Position numbers and translations under genes: made by a program
Part shown: positions 1 through 10,900 of the stretch, piece by piece
How positions within the stretch are numbered: the first letter of the stretch is position 1
Layout: each line of letters opens with the position of its first letter
Notes under the pieces: generated by a model
Told to the model about the DNA's origin: nothing
Databases searched by the model: none
The model's input: the letters and a program-made list of their open reading frames with translations, nothing else
Source of the DNA: Oscillospiraceae bacterium
GTDB taxonomy: Bacteria > Bacillota_A > Clostridia > Oscillospirales > WRJC01
Assembly (NCBI GenBank): GCA_009782405.1
Contig: WRJC01000001.1
Location: 124,001-188,000 of the forward strand
Length of the DNA stretch: 64,000 bases
Reading direction: 5' to 3'

Positions 1-2180
1 AGTATATTTTCCGTTTGAACGTAAATGCCGTTTTTATCGGTTTGCGTTGAAAAATAGCTTGTGGATTGAAACCCTTTCGTCTGTTCCATTTTCGCGATAT
101 CAATTATGTTAAAAACGGAATCGGACGCATTAGTTGCGGAAAAGGCAAAATACTGTTCAAAGAATCCCCCTTCAAAATAAATGTAATCCGATGATTCAAA
201 TATTTCCAAATCTTTTTCGCCGTTTTTCAAGTCGTAAACGCACAAAGAACCATCGGAGAAACTTACCCCAAGCAAAGTTCCGTCATGGTTTAAAGCAAGC
301 AGGTTATCGTTTGGATTGGCAAAAATATCGTTTGGCGGAACTCTCTGGCTTTTGCCGCCAAAGTCTATTTCACGCACTATTTGCCCGCTTGCCGTATCAT
401 ATATTGTGGCGAATTTTTCATCCTTGTATATGGCAGCAGCCGTTTTTTTGTCTTCTGATATGGTTATCGCCGTGGCGGGTTTGCCTTTCCACAATTCAAC
501 GCTTTTCTTTATGTCATACGCCTTTATTGCGCCCTCTCCGGCATAAATTATAGTTCTATTGTCCAAAAATTTTACCTCGGCAAGCGCAGATTTGTCGGCA
601 GGGAAAGTAAATGCGATTTCGGCGGTTTCTGTGTCAAAAACAGCGACGGCAGAAGTGTATATGGCTGCGGCGGTTCTGCCGTCAGGCGATATCCGCATAT
701 ATAATGGGGCAGAAGGCAATTCGAGCGTTTTATGGTTCTTGAATCCGTCCGAAAGGTCGTACACTTTCAGCGCATCCGTCAACGCTTTTTGCGCTTGGGG
801 GACAAATGAATTGGACAATGCTTGAAGCGCATAATTTATCGCCGCATTTGTATCGCCTTTCCGCAATGAGTTTGCCGAATATTCGGATAGCGCATATGCT
901 TCCTGACGAAGTGCCTCTTGCCTCTCTATTTCAGCTTGTTCTTCCGCTTCGCTTGCTTTTATCCTCTCATTTTCAGCCTGTGATTCTGCTTCGCTTGCTT
1001 TTATCCTCTCTAATTTAGCTTGTTCTTCTGCTTCACTTGCCTGTTTTTGTGCCTCTGAAGCTTGTTCTTCTGCGCCTTCAGCTTGTTGTTGCGCTTCTTC
1101 CGCTATATGTTGCTGCTCTTGTGTTATCAGCCTTTGTCCCGCAAATATAGTAAAACCGCCCGCGAGGAATAGAAGCGTCAATGCGGTAGTTGTCATTATT
1201 CTCATCCTTTTATGCCGTTTTGTGCGAGGGTCGTTTTCCCGTAAATGCTCGAAGGCATAGAGCATTTCTTCGGCTGTTTGCCAACGCAAAAATTGAACGG
1301 GGTTCATCGCCTTGGCTATAATATCGACGACGGCGGGGCTGAAATCCTTGGTCGATATAGGATTGACATCTGCTGCGTGCTGCGCCGGGCGCTCGCCTGT
1401 CAGCATATGGTACAAAGTCGCTCCGAGGCTGTATATGTCCGAACGGACATTGAGCATTATTGTTTTTTTGCCTGTCGAATTGCTGCTTGGATTTGGCGGC
1501 GGATTTGATTGCGGAAGACTCTCTGTCATTTTTGATCGCGGAAGGCTTTCCGTTTTTGAGATTGAATTGCTTTTAATCGAATCGGTGGGTAAATCGCCGG
1601 TTATTTCCTGCATTGTATGTGGCGACATATAATAAATTCCATAATGCTCCGGGGAAGCATAGCCGGAACTTCGCCCGACTGCGACTGCGCCTTCTTCCCC
1701 CAAAGCGAGGGCGATGTTGAAATCGATAAGGCAAACATCTCCTTGCGGGGTCAGCATTATGTTGGAAGGCTTTATATCCGCGTGCAGCATACCGTGAGGC
1801 GGTCTGCTGTGCAGATAAACAATGGCCTCCAATAATTGGCAAGCCCATTCAATAACTTGCGCTTGTGAAAAACGTTCGCCGCGTTTTAGAGGCTTGTCGA
1901 AACTTTCGCCGTCGATGTAATCCATGACGGTATAGACTGTACCGTCTTCCTCGATAAAATCGTAAACTTGCGGTATATAGGCGTGGTGCAGATTTTTGAG
2001 CGCATCCACTTCGCGCCGCAAATCCTCTCGATTTGCAGACAAAGTTCGCTTGTCGGCTTTCAATGCGACTTTTATCCCAAGCCGCGCGTGTTCAGCCAAG
2101 TAGACGATACCGCCGCCGCCCGATCCTATTTTTCCGACTATATTGTATGTTCCTGCAAACAGGGGCATATTGTTATTCAT
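1..2180 (-). CDS. Membrane Ser/Thr protein kinase with coiled coil and beta-propeller (partial, runs off left edge)
   Basis: Reading left from ATG 2180 the frame stays open to base 1, so at least 726 residues are visible and the C-terminus is missing. The kinase domain (about 10-315) has a glycine-rich loop at 18-24, VALK Lys41 and catalytic Asp135 in HADIKPSN. The metal-binding motif is DFN (153-155) instead of DFG. A Ser/Pro-rich insert of about 55 residues (186-240), containing an imperfect TESLP repeat, interrupts the lobe after the SPE motif. A membrane segment (328-347) is followed by a Glu/Ala-rich coiled coil built on a 14-residue repeat, then WD40/PQQ-like propeller repeats that would lie outside the cell. 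GGAGG stands 9 nt before the start, and the gene follows the 48-residue membrane ORF by 2 nt. The last gene of the operon in view. Kinase call firm; ligand unknown. Confidence 0.9.
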   Translation of the reverse strand, partial: MNNNMPLFAGTYNIVGKIGSGGGGIVYLAEHARLGIKVALKADKRTLSANREDLRREVDALKNLHHAYIPQVYDFIEEDGTVYTVMDYIDGESFDKPLKRGERFSQAQVIEWACQLLEAIVYLHSRPPHGMLHADIKPSNIMLTPQGDVCLIDFNIALALGEEGAVAVGRSSGYASPEHYGIYYMSPHTMQEITGDLPTDSIKSNSISKTESLPRSKMTESLPQSNPPPNPSSNSTGKKTIMLNVRSDIYSLGATLYHMLTGERPAQHAADVNPISTKDFSPAVVDIIAKAMNPVQFLRWQTAEEMLYAFEHLRENDPRTKRHKRMRIMTTTALTLLFLAGGFTIFAGQRLITQEQQHIAEEAQQQAEGAEEQASEAQKQASEAEEQAKLERIKASEAESQAENERIKASEAEEQAEIERQEALRQEAYALSEYSANSLRKGDTNAAINYALQALSNSFVPQAQKALTDALKVYDLSDGFKNHKTLELPSAPLYMRISPDGRTAAAIYTSAVAVFDTETAEIAFTFPADKSALAEVKFLDNRTIIYAGEGAIKAYDIKKSVELWKGKPATAITISEDKKTAAAIYKDEKFATIYDTASGQIVREIDFGGKSQRVPPNDIFANPNDNLLALNHDGTLLGVSFSDGSLCVYDLKNGEKDLEIFESSDYIYFEGGFFEQYFAFSATNASDSVFNIIDIAKMEQTKGFQSTSYFSTQTDKNGIYVQTENI
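946..1010. repeat. Short direct repeat encoding coiled-coil heptads
   Basis: Two identical 23-bp copies (946-968 and 988-1010), 42 bp apart, encode a repeated KASEAE-type unit in the coiled coil of the kinase above. The 14-residue period equals two heptads. Degenerate further copies flank them. Confidence 0.7.
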
Positions 2181-2182
2181 CT

Positions 2183-2329
2183 TCAATGCCTCCGCTTCCC
2201 ATATTCGGCATCAAGCTGCTTGTCTAAGCGCACTTTGAAAAGATGCAGGAAAATTATCGCAATTATCGCGCCCATAACCGCAATGCAACATATGAAAATG
2301 CCGATATAAAAGATCAATTCCGGTGCCAT
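2183..2329 (-). CDS. Small single-pass membrane protein, 48 aa
   Basis: This ORF starts at ATG 2329, with GGAGG placed ideally just upstream. It ends in TGA 2 nt before the start of the beta-propeller kinase, whose ribosome binding site lies inside it. The product is hydrophobic from about residue 5 to 31 (many Ile, Ala, Cys and Phe). It ends in a charged tail rich in Lys, Arg and Asp, consistent with one membrane helix and a cytoplasmic tail. Tight packing between two kinase genes and the strong ribosome binding site argue that it is translated. I recognise no family. It could be a kinase-associated membrane peptide, but that is inference from position only. Confidence 0.65.
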   Translation of the reverse strand: MAPELIFYIGIFICCIAVMGAIIAIIFLHLFKVRLDKQLDAEYGKRRH

Positions 2330-2380
2330 TGTTATCCTCCCCAATTAATTATCAAAACAAATGGAATTTATTTATAATAT

Positions 2381-3679
2381 TCATTCAGGCTTGAACTCTA
2401 TATGAACTTCAATGCGCCCCGCTTTTGGAAAGTCATCGTTTAAAGTGTATAAAGCAATTGTCAAATAATATACTTGATTTGCGTTTAAACGATATGAAAA
2501 ATCAAATTCATCATTCGCGCCATATGTATTTGAATCGCAGAGAACATTGTCTTTTGAATCTGATAACCATATGACGGGAACTTCATCGCCGCTTTTAGAA
2601 TAAAAATAATATATTCCGCTTTTCGATGGGATATAGTAAAGAATTTTGCGTTCGCCGTCATAGCTTAGCCAAACGTCTTTCACATCGTTCAAAGGTTCGC
2701 CGATTAAATCCTCGACAGAAACGCTTGCAGGCGGTTTGGCTAATACCCCGCCGGACGAATTCAACGAAACGACGACGGCGACAATACCGCCAATGGCTAA
2801 AAGTATTGGAATCAAAACAATCACCCAAATGTTGGTATGACGCTTTTTTAGTTCAAAATTAATATCGGAGGCATATTCGCGAATTGGTTGAGGGTTATCC
2901 AAATCTCGCATTAAATCGCTTATTGCCTGATATCTGTCCGCAGGGTTCAATTGGGTGCATTTGCGAATGATTTGTTCCAATTTTGACGAAATTGACGGGT
3001 TAATTTGTCTTGCGGACCGCAAACCGTACGGCGGGAGGCAAGGATCGTGGCCGGTTATCAAATGATACAAAGTCACGCCCAAACAATAAATGTCTGTTCT
3101 CGCGTCGGATTGTTCTTGTGCGGCGTATTGTTCCGGAGCGGCATATCCGCGAGTGCCTAAATGGACGGTATCTCGCATTCCGGCGGATTTGTATTCACGC
3201 GCCGTGCCAAAATCGATCAATGTGACATTTCCGTCCGGTTTGAGCATGATGTTGGCTGGTTTCATGTCGCGGTATATGATAGCGGGCTGCTGTGTGTGCA
3301 GATAGTGCAATACTTCGCAGAGTTGCCGCGCCCATTTTATTACATTCGCTTCCGTTTGCGCACCGTTTTGTTCCAATACTTTGTCCAATGGCTTGCCTTC
3401 GATATATTCCATGACTACATAATATGAATTTGGCGTATCGACCACATCGATGATAGCGGGCAAATAGGGATGTCTTAATTTTGTCAGTATGGCAGTTTCG
3501 GCGATCAAACCATTTTTGACTCTGACGACTTGATCCACTCCGTTTTTGTAAACCTCTTTTATCGCCCATGTTTTTTTGATTCTTGTGTTTTCGGCTAAAT
3601 ATACGCAACTGGTTCCGCCTTTGCCCAAAACGCTGAGAATCTTGTATTTATTGTCGAACAGCGTCCCGGTTTGCAACAT
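2381..3679 (-). CDS. Transmembrane Ser/Thr protein kinase with small extracytoplasmic beta domain
   Basis: A PknB-like kinase. Numbering from the upstream in-frame GTG (3688), it has the glycine loop LGKGGTS at 21-27, WAIK Lys44, catalytic Asp141 in YRDMKPAN and DFG at 159-161, so it should be active. A membrane helix spans about 288-309. The outer domain of about 120 residues resembles a compact jelly-roll or pre-peptidase C-terminal fold (SGIYYFYSKSGD, YYLTIAL) and may be a ligand sensor. There are no PASTA repeats, unlike canonical PrkC/PknB. ATG 3679 is preferred because AAAGG lies 11 nt upstream; GTG 3688 is too close to that site. It lies downstream of the DUF4139 gene in the operon. 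Confidence 0.88.
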   Translation of the reverse strand: MLQTGTLFDNKYKILSVLGKGGTSCVYLAENTRIKKTWAIKEVYKNGVDQVVRVKNGLIAETAILTKLRHPYLPAIIDVVDTPNSYYVVMEYIEGKPLDKVLEQNGAQTEANVIKWARQLCEVLHYLHTQQPAIIYRDMKPANIMLKPDGNVTLIDFGTAREYKSAGMRDTVHLGTRGYAAPEQYAAQEQSDARTDIYCLGVTLYHLITGHDPCLPPYGLRSARQINPSISSKLEQIIRKCTQLNPADRYQAISDLMRDLDNPQPIREYASDINFELKKRHTNIWVIVLIPILLAIGGIVAVVVSLNSSGGVLAKPPASVSVEDLIGEPLNDVKDVWLSYDGERKILYYIPSKSGIYYFYSKSGDEVPVIWLSDSKDNVLCDSNTYGANDEFDFSYRLNANQVYYLTIALYTLNDDFPKAGRIEVHIEFKPE

Positions 3680-3711
3680 TTTCGCCACTACCTTTCAATG
3701 AAAATTTATTT

Positions 3712-5886
3712 TTATTTTAAATTTTTCACGTTTCGACAATACGGGCATTTATCAAATCTATCCAAATCATAAAAGTGTCCATTTTTGCATCTTTCGTATT
3801 TTTGTTTTTTCGCCTCAGATCGGGTATTTTCTTTAACCTCCCTCTTATATTTGTCCTCAATAATAAATCCATCCCCAAAATCCATTTCCTGTATGTACCT
3901 GTCATAAGTGTTTTGTGCGTCTTTTACAGATTGCCCCGCTGCAAAAATCTCTTCGTTTATTTTATCAATTTTTTTGTCTTGCAATTCAAGGCGGACCAAA
4001 TAATTTTTTCCTTGTTGGCTTTCCACGCCTGACGCTTCAAGATTTTCCCGCGTGCGTTCTTGTTCATCTAAAAAATGGGTCAATTTATTTTTCAAATCAT
4101 CCAATTTTTCCGTTTCTGTGTTTATTTTCTGTTTTAAGTCAATGGCGAATTTTAGTTTTATGCGCACGTCTTCGTGTATTTCTTGGTCGGAAACATATCG
4201 CACGAAAACCCTATCCGGCATCGTTGAAAGAACAATGTCGCTTAATTGCAATTCTTCTTCAATGACTTCAAAATTCAATTCGCCTTGAAGCAAATTTAGT
4301 TCAAAACGGTATAAATCATTTGATTTTTCCATATATTCGGAAGGTGCCACCAACAAAGCATCTTTAGAATTGAACGGATGCTCAACAATTAGCCGCTTGC
4401 TTTCGTTTGAGGCATTTCTGAATGTATATACACGTTTGTTGGATACTTTTGTTTTGACAAGCATGATTCCGCCTTTAATTGATATTGCGCTTATTACGCG
4501 ATTGGAAGAAACTGCAAAACTGCATGTGACGGACAAATCCTCGCCGTAAGATATAATGCGCTTTTCGCCCTCGGGGAAAAATTTGATCAAGGCATCGCCC
4601 GCATATGTTTTGCCGTCATAAACAGTTATGGCTCCCGCGGGAAGTTTCATTCCTGTGTTGTTTGTCAACTCTGCGCCGATGGCAGGGTTCGAAATCTTGC
4701 CGGGCAATTCTTTGCTGCCGGAATATATGAGCATTTTTTTTGCGCATACTGCACCTTCCACCAAAGGGAGCATTGCGCTCTGTTGCCGTGCAAGGCTGAC
4801 AGGGTATTTTATCGTAAATTCGAATTGGTCGCCCGCAGCGCGTCCCTGCGCGGTTTCCACCATGCCTTCTCCCAAGGGAAAATCCGCTTCTTCTTCATAA
4901 CAATAATCATAATCAATTGGCAATACAGTATCCTGATTCACTTCCACCATATCAGCCAAAGGCGCAGCAAACGGCATTTGTGATGTATACAAAGCATTTG
5001 TTTCAGGTGTTCCCGATTCATACACATTTGCTTTGGCAATTCCCGCAATGGCCAATGGGATCGTCGGACGGGCAAGGCGATATGGCGCGTACAAGTTTTG
5101 AATAAAGGAAACAGGTTTTCCAGTGACCAAGGCGAGTTCTACTTGTTCCCAATCCATGTCGGAATCATTGTCAACAATGGCCCAGCCTTGCAAAAATGGC
5201 ATTTCCTGCGATAAATCCAAGCGGTACGAAACTTTCCAAACCGGAGTCGGCGTTACATAACTCAAAGAAACTTTTCGCATTTTTTGTCCAGGGAGCTTGA
5301 TTGAAAGATTTATTGCGTCCGAATTCCGCGATTGCATGATCAAGTCGAGTACGCGGTCTATATCCGCATTGATTTTTGGGTCGGTAAACAAAAAACGGTT
5401 GATTTCTTTGATAGACAAAACACGGATTCCATCAGAAGCAAACAAAGTCAAGAATGCGTCGCGGCCAAATGTTTTAGTTTCCGGCTCAAAGTTTCTGCGA
5501 TCTTCCACCAGCATAATCCTGCCTTTTATCGAGTTTGGGGCAAACACTTCTATTTCCGCGCCTTTGAGTTCACTAAGCAATTCTGCTATGTAATCGTTTT
5601 CGTGCAAATCGATGGACAATCCTTTTAATGTCCGCAACAGGGTATCTTCGGAGTGATAAAAAATAACGGGGTTTGCATCAGGGTCATTGATCACGATGGA
5701 CTTCAATGCGTCGTTTACCGCATCCTTGTTGAAAGTAAGAGTAAATTCGACGTTGCCTGATATATCTCCATTGTGTTCAAAAAATCCCACTCCAGAAGAA
5801 AAGAGCGTGAGTCTGCGGAGTTTCATCTCCGTTTCTTTTTTTGCGCCGTCATTTGGCAAAATTTCGGCGAAATTTTTATCATCCAT
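3712..5886 (-). CDS. DUF4139-type protein with C-terminal zinc ribbon
   Basis: A 724-residue protein without signal peptide or membrane helix. Residues from about 190 to 570 match the DUF4139 (mucoidy-inhibitor-like) beta-sandwich: WKVSYRLDL, then GWAIVDNDSDMDWEQVELAL. A coiled-coil segment follows (about 590-690), and a short zinc ribbon, CKNGHFYDLDRFDKCPYC, ends the chain. The same ribbon type begins the FHA protein at 14557-15147 and, in variant form, the one at 20173-20742, tying this protein to the system. AGGAC stands about 9 nt before the ATG. Proteins of this family have no agreed biochemical activity. I infer an intracellular scaffold or substrate of the kinases. Confidence 0.75.
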   Translation of the reverse strand: MDDKNFAEILPNDGAKKETEMKLRRLTLFSSGVGFFEHNGDISGNVEFTLTFNKDAVNDALKSIVINDPDANPVIFYHSEDTLLRTLKGLSIDLHENDYIAELLSELKGAEIEVFAPNSIKGRIMLVEDRRNFEPETKTFGRDAFLTLFASDGIRVLSIKEINRFLFTDPKINADIDRVLDLIMQSRNSDAINLSIKLPGQKMRKVSLSYVTPTPVWKVSYRLDLSQEMPFLQGWAIVDNDSDMDWEQVELALVTGKPVSFIQNLYAPYRLARPTIPLAIAGIAKANVYESGTPETNALYTSQMPFAAPLADMVEVNQDTVLPIDYDYCYEEEADFPLGEGMVETAQGRAAGDQFEFTIKYPVSLARQQSAMLPLVEGAVCAKKMLIYSGSKELPGKISNPAIGAELTNNTGMKLPAGAITVYDGKTYAGDALIKFFPEGEKRIISYGEDLSVTCSFAVSSNRVISAISIKGGIMLVKTKVSNKRVYTFRNASNESKRLIVEHPFNSKDALLVAPSEYMEKSNDLYRFELNLLQGELNFEVIEEELQLSDIVLSTMPDRVFVRYVSDQEIHEDVRIKLKFAIDLKQKINTETEKLDDLKNKLTHFLDEQERTRENLEASGVESQQGKNYLVRLELQDKKIDKINEEIFAAGQSVKDAQNTYDRYIQEMDFGDGFIIEDKYKREVKENTRSEAKKQKYERCKNGHFYDLDRFDKCPYCRNVKNLK

Positions 5887-5926
5887 GTATTACCGTCCTT
5901 ACAAGCATATTTACATTTTTAATCAA

Positions 5927-7912
5927 CTATTTCAAAAGTATTGAACATTGTTCGTTGGCCAGCAAAATAACCGAATTAGGTTCGACAGCCGTCCTTTGGT
6001 CTTTTCCGAATTTCACATGGTTGCTTTTATACGTGCCGTTTTTGGAACAATCGACAACATAATATTTTTTATGTTGCGCATTATATGTGACCGTGCAATG
6101 CATTCCGCTGACATACCTATAGTCATTGGACAAAATCAAATGGGATTTGGCCGAATCTGTGCCGATGCTTATCGTTTCGCCGTCCATGATCGGAACGATA
6201 GTTCCTTGCATTGAGCCGGATATAACAGACAGGGAGCCGGCGGAAGCGTTGTATGGGTTGTGGTCTAATGGTTCGGTAACAGGCGCGGTATTATCGTCAC
6301 CGTTATTTGATCCAATCGGTTCGGTATAGCCATTATTGGGGTCGCGCCTTATGATCGGTATATCATAATCTTCATAAGAGCGTTTTTTTTCGGATTTGGA
6401 AGTGGTGGCAAGGATAACTGCCGCAATTATTGCGATGAACAATATCGCGGATATGACGACAGCCAAAATAACGACCGTCATGTCTGAGCCATTTGCCTCA
6501 TTTTGCGACCATTCCCCCATTTTGCCCACTTTTAATATTTCATCTATAATCCCGTTGCCGATTTTGTCGATATGCAGTTCGGTATCGATGGAAGCGTCGG
6601 TCGATGTATATATCATCATGTTTTCGGTTATCGGAACTTTGCCAAATCGCCTGTAATCATATATATTTTCATTGTCGTCGATATAATAAACCGAATAATC
6701 CATTTCGCCGATACCTGTCCCGCGCAATTCCACATCGTATATTTTATCGGGTTTTAGCGTCAGTACTTTTATATCCTGATCTTTCCCCAATATTTTTAAT
6801 GATCCAAATGTCGTTTTGTCGTTAAAGCCATTAATGTCACTTCGAAGACTTTCGCCTTCGTTTGTCACGGTTACATCGACGGGGCAAGCGATGTTGATAG
6901 TGATTCTGGAACCCAAGTTGATCGAACCTGTCACATCGCCGAACACATATTGCAAATCCTCCGCTCTATCGACGATGTAAAAATAGCGCATTTCATTTGT
7001 ATCCGGTGTGGCTATTTTTTGCATCAATTCAATTGCATCGTCTCTTTCAGCACCCAATGAATGGAAGAAACCCAAGCTGTATAGGTTATACGATGATCTT
7101 TTTACCTCCATGGCGGTATCGACCACTGCATTGAAATAAGGATAGCCGGGTGTTTTGAAGGAACCGCTGCTGCTGGTTTTTCCATGATTCGGGCAACCGT
7201 CAGTCATCAAGACGATGTTTTTTATCGCGCCGCTTCTTCCCTGCGCATCCATCATTTGTTTTGCACTCGCCAAACCGCCCTCCATATTGGTAGAGCTTCC
7301 ATGGGAAAGCGTGTTTATTTTATATATCAGCGCATCCAAATCCTCGGTCAAATCAAACGAATCCACATAGCTGTCGTACCATACAAGGCCGACGCGGTTA
7401 TTATATTTGTCCATCATCAAGTCTTCGCAAAATTTAATTGCCGAAGTCTTCATTTCTCTGAGCGGCACCCCCTCCATGCTCCCGGATACATCGAGCACAA
7501 GTATGGTGTCCCTGCCTTTGGAGGCGACGCGCAATTCAATCGTTTTCGCAATCGTCCGCCCATTTGCGTTCAAGGTGGCGGTAATGGTTGTGGTGCCCAT
7601 CGACTTTCCGGTTATTATCCCGATTTCGCCCTCTTTTGATACGCTTGCCACAGCTTCGTTGGAAGATGTCCAAAAAATGGTAAAGCCGCTCGCCCCGGGC
7701 GGGTCGAATTCAGGTTCTATCACATCGATTTCCCCGATGGTTATCACTTTTTCGGGAACGATGTAAAAGTCGTTTATGTCGCTTGGGTTATTGGCTATTA
7801 TCGCAGAGGCTTTGAAAATTTCATAATGCGGATTGTTTAATGCGCCGAGGATGATCAAAAGCGCAACGACCGCTTTGAGCGCCTTATTGATTCTTGGAAA
7901 AAACGCCTTCAT
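5927..7912 (-). CDS. Secreted Ig-like/vWA protein with membrane anchor and cytoplasmic FHA domain
   Basis: A 661-residue single-pass protein. An N-terminal hydrophobic signal (10-24) is followed by a BIG2-like Ig domain (about 50-130). The vWA domain has an intact metal-ion site: DVSGS at 141-145, a Thr in STNMEGG and MTDG. The membrane helix lies at about 477-502. The inner part has a linker with TEPIG and VTEPLD motifs, then FHA (about 565-661) with SGMH and SKNGTY; the usual first Gly-Arg is GT here. vWA domains bind ligands through a divalent metal, while FHA binds phosphothreonine. The arrangement suggests an outside adhesion or sensing event coupled to inside phosphothreonine docking. 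AAAGGATG precedes the ATG. Confidence 0.85.
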   Translation of the reverse strand: MKAFFPRINKALKAVVALLIILGALNNPHYEIFKASAIIANNPSDINDFYIVPEKVITIGEIDVIEPEFDPPGASGFTIFWTSSNEAVASVSKEGEIGIITGKSMGTTTITATLNANGRTIAKTIELRVASKGRDTILVLDVSGSMEGVPLREMKTSAIKFCEDLMMDKYNNRVGLVWYDSYVDSFDLTEDLDALIYKINTLSHGSSTNMEGGLASAKQMMDAQGRSGAIKNIVLMTDGCPNHGKTSSSGSFKTPGYPYFNAVVDTAMEVKRSSYNLYSLGFFHSLGAERDDAIELMQKIATPDTNEMRYFYIVDRAEDLQYVFGDVTGSINLGSRITINIACPVDVTVTNEGESLRSDINGFNDKTTFGSLKILGKDQDIKVLTLKPDKIYDVELRGTGIGEMDYSVYYIDDNENIYDYRRFGKVPITENMMIYTSTDASIDTELHIDKIGNGIIDEILKVGKMGEWSQNEANGSDMTVVILAVVISAILFIAIIAAVILATTSKSEKKRSYEDYDIPIIRRDPNNGYTEPIGSNNGDDNTAPVTEPLDHNPYNASAGSLSVISGSMQGTIVPIMDGETISIGTDSAKSHLILSNDYRYVSGMHCTVTYNAQHKKYYVVDCSKNGTYKSNHVKFGKDQRTAVEPNSVILLANEQCSILLK

Positions 7913-7943
7913 GCAATGTCCATCCTTTCATGTTCGGCATATT

Positions 7944-10900
7944 TTAATTCAGTTTGATTTTACAATCTTCATTCGCCAAAAGCAAGGTGACGCCGCGTTT
8001 GACGGGAGTGCGATTTCCCTTGGGCAATGGGTTTCTATTTTCGAAATATGTCCCGTTGCTTGAATAATCTGTCACAAAGTATTGATTGGACATTGAATCG
8101 AATGCCACTACGCAATGCAGACGGCTTACATGGGCGTAATCGCGGGAAAATACCAATTGGCAACGATTTGGGTCTTTGCCGAGAGTGACAGCATTTCCGC
8201 CGTTTATTGGAATCGTAGCTCCTTTCATCGAACCGGCAAGTATTGTCATCGACGCATTTGCGAGCGGCTCTGTTATTCCCTTGCCAATTCTTTCATTGGA
8301 AGAAGGTATTTTCGGGTTAGGTTCATTTCTCCTGATGGGAATGTCGATTTCCGTTTTTTCATTTTGCCGCCCTGAATTCCTGCTCGAGGCAAAAACAACT
8401 AAGACAACCATCATAATGACAAGAAAAAACGCGCCAATGGCAATGGGAACAATAGTCCAATCAGCATCACTCGGAATATTGGGCGGTAATATGGGTGTTG
8501 TAGTTGGAGAAGTTGGATTAGGCGGTTCCGGGTCGTTTCCGCCACTTATTGCGATCAGCTTTTCATATTTTCCATCATCGTTCTCATCGGAATAAACCGC
8601 CAATTCCCCGTTGTAAGAACCGATAAACACGCTGTTTTTGTCCGTGTTAAAATCCACTTCTTTTATTTCTGAATCATTTTGACCCATGACATGGATATTG
8701 ACCATATCTTTTGCGTTTAGAATACAACCATCGGGCGTAAATATTAATTCGGGTGACTCCGCTTTGTCACCAGACACTTTGACAGTGTACCACGGAAGAG
8801 AATAATAACCCTCGTTTGCCGTAAAACTTAAATTGAATTTTTGAGAGTTTCCAAATATTTGAACCGAACCTGCGGGATTAAAAGTAATAATTCCATCAGA
8901 CAATGAATCGGCGGTCATCAGATAATTATTGTATTCCATAGATAGATTAAGCGCCTTTCCTCTTTCGGCTGATTCAATGCTAAACAATTCTTCTTTGTTT
9001 ACGGATTCCTTTTTTATCCCGTACCTTATTTCATCAATATTGCCTTTGGGGAATATTGATACGGTTATATCATCTTGTTCATCAATTTCTGTGCCGTTTA
9101 TATGCCAAATGTTTGTTTTTGATCGAATGATTAAATCAGTTGCATTTTTTGCGGTTATATAAGAGCGATAACTTTTTTCGCTACTTTGCATATTCACCAT
9201 ATCCATTTCATTCAAGTCATACACACCATTCTGTATTGCTGAACCGGAATAAGCCGAGCCACAATTACCCCAATAGGGTATTACCCATTCTCCGTTTGCT
9301 GTATTGTTGTTTATGTTTATATAAAGACAAGCATCGTTGGAATACTCAGGATAATTCGGGTCATATATCAATATTCTTGTATTATATGTGACATTATTTT
9401 GTTTGAATGAACCTGTTTCAAAACCATATCCAACAACAGCATGACAACCAGTTTTCCAATAATAGACTATTACAAATGGCATACCCCCTTCCTCGACTTT
9501 TTGCGCTGCCAAAAAAATATCAGTTAATTTTCTTGCGATAGTTTTATCGAGTTCATCATTAAAAGAATCGGAATTCTTAAACAAATACCAAGTTAAATGG
9601 TGATATAGAATTGCGGAAAGTGAATTAGTATTTTTAGGTACTTCATATAAATTCTTGGCAGAATTATTATTTTGTATTTTATCAACATAAAATCTTTTGC
9701 CTTTGTACAGAACGCTTGTTACAGACATACCATAACAGATACCGCCCGAATTACCGTTTTTTATTTCATCATTTATTTTCTGTTTTAATGTATTTGGTTG
9801 CGCATTAATGGCGTGTAATAATGTATTTTTGTCCGAGTTAATTAAAAAAACTGTTTCGCCTGTATTTTCGAAATTCCATGTATCCTGCCCAAAAACGAGT
9901 AAATTGTTACGTGTTACCATTCCCTGCACAAATATTTTTCCATAAGCGGAAACAGGCAATGTATAATCAGAATAAACAGTAACGCTATAATCTAAATTTT
10001 TGTCATCCATTACAGAAGGGATTTTAACCACCCAAGTAGCAATAACTTTCCCCTTGGAAACAATCAAGTTAATTTTCTGTTGTTCTTCCCCTGATTCTAA
10101 AACCATTCCATTCGGAAGTTCGAGCTTAGCTGTAACATTTTCAATGATCTTGTTGTTCCCGTTAGTAATTGTTGCCGTAATCTCAAAAATATAATGATTG
10201 ACATAAAGCGTAGAACCGTTACCAAAATCTTGTATATCACGGGTGACGCTTACCTGCTTGTGTGATAGCGCAACTTCAAAAGGATATACGATATCATCGG
10301 CAATGCTTACAATTTCATCAATCAAATCATCTGATTCTTCCGCATTGTAATAACCCTTGTTTTGTATATCTTCCATCATTTGCGTTGCAAATTCAAATGT
10401 TTCTTTTTGCTGGTCGAGGTTTGTGAAGCAGCTCAATGTATAAATATTATATCCTGCGTTTTTCATTTTTTCCGCAGTGTCATAAACAACATTTGCATGG
10501 GCGTAAACTTTTATACCCGTTGCGCCGACAATATAATCATAATCTGCCGACGAATAATGTCCCGTTTCGGAATATTTTCCGGCTGCCGGCAAACAGCCCG
10601 AGAAGAAAAGAATGTTTTTTATCGCATTGGCATCTGTGACGGACGACAGCAATTCATCTGCTTTTTCGAGCGATTCATTGAAATTGGAAAAACCGGTTGA
10701 TGATTCAGAATCGTTTTCGGGAATGCCGTCTATTGTACCATATAATTTTTGCGCGTCATCGGCAAAGTTTATCGCAATTTCCCCATTTTGGGCGCAAGTA
10801 ACAAGGGCGACATAATTGTCGCCATCGGCGGACAAAACTTTTTCCACGAAAACGCAAGCAGCCTGTTTGACCTTATCCAATGGGGAGCCGACTATAATTT

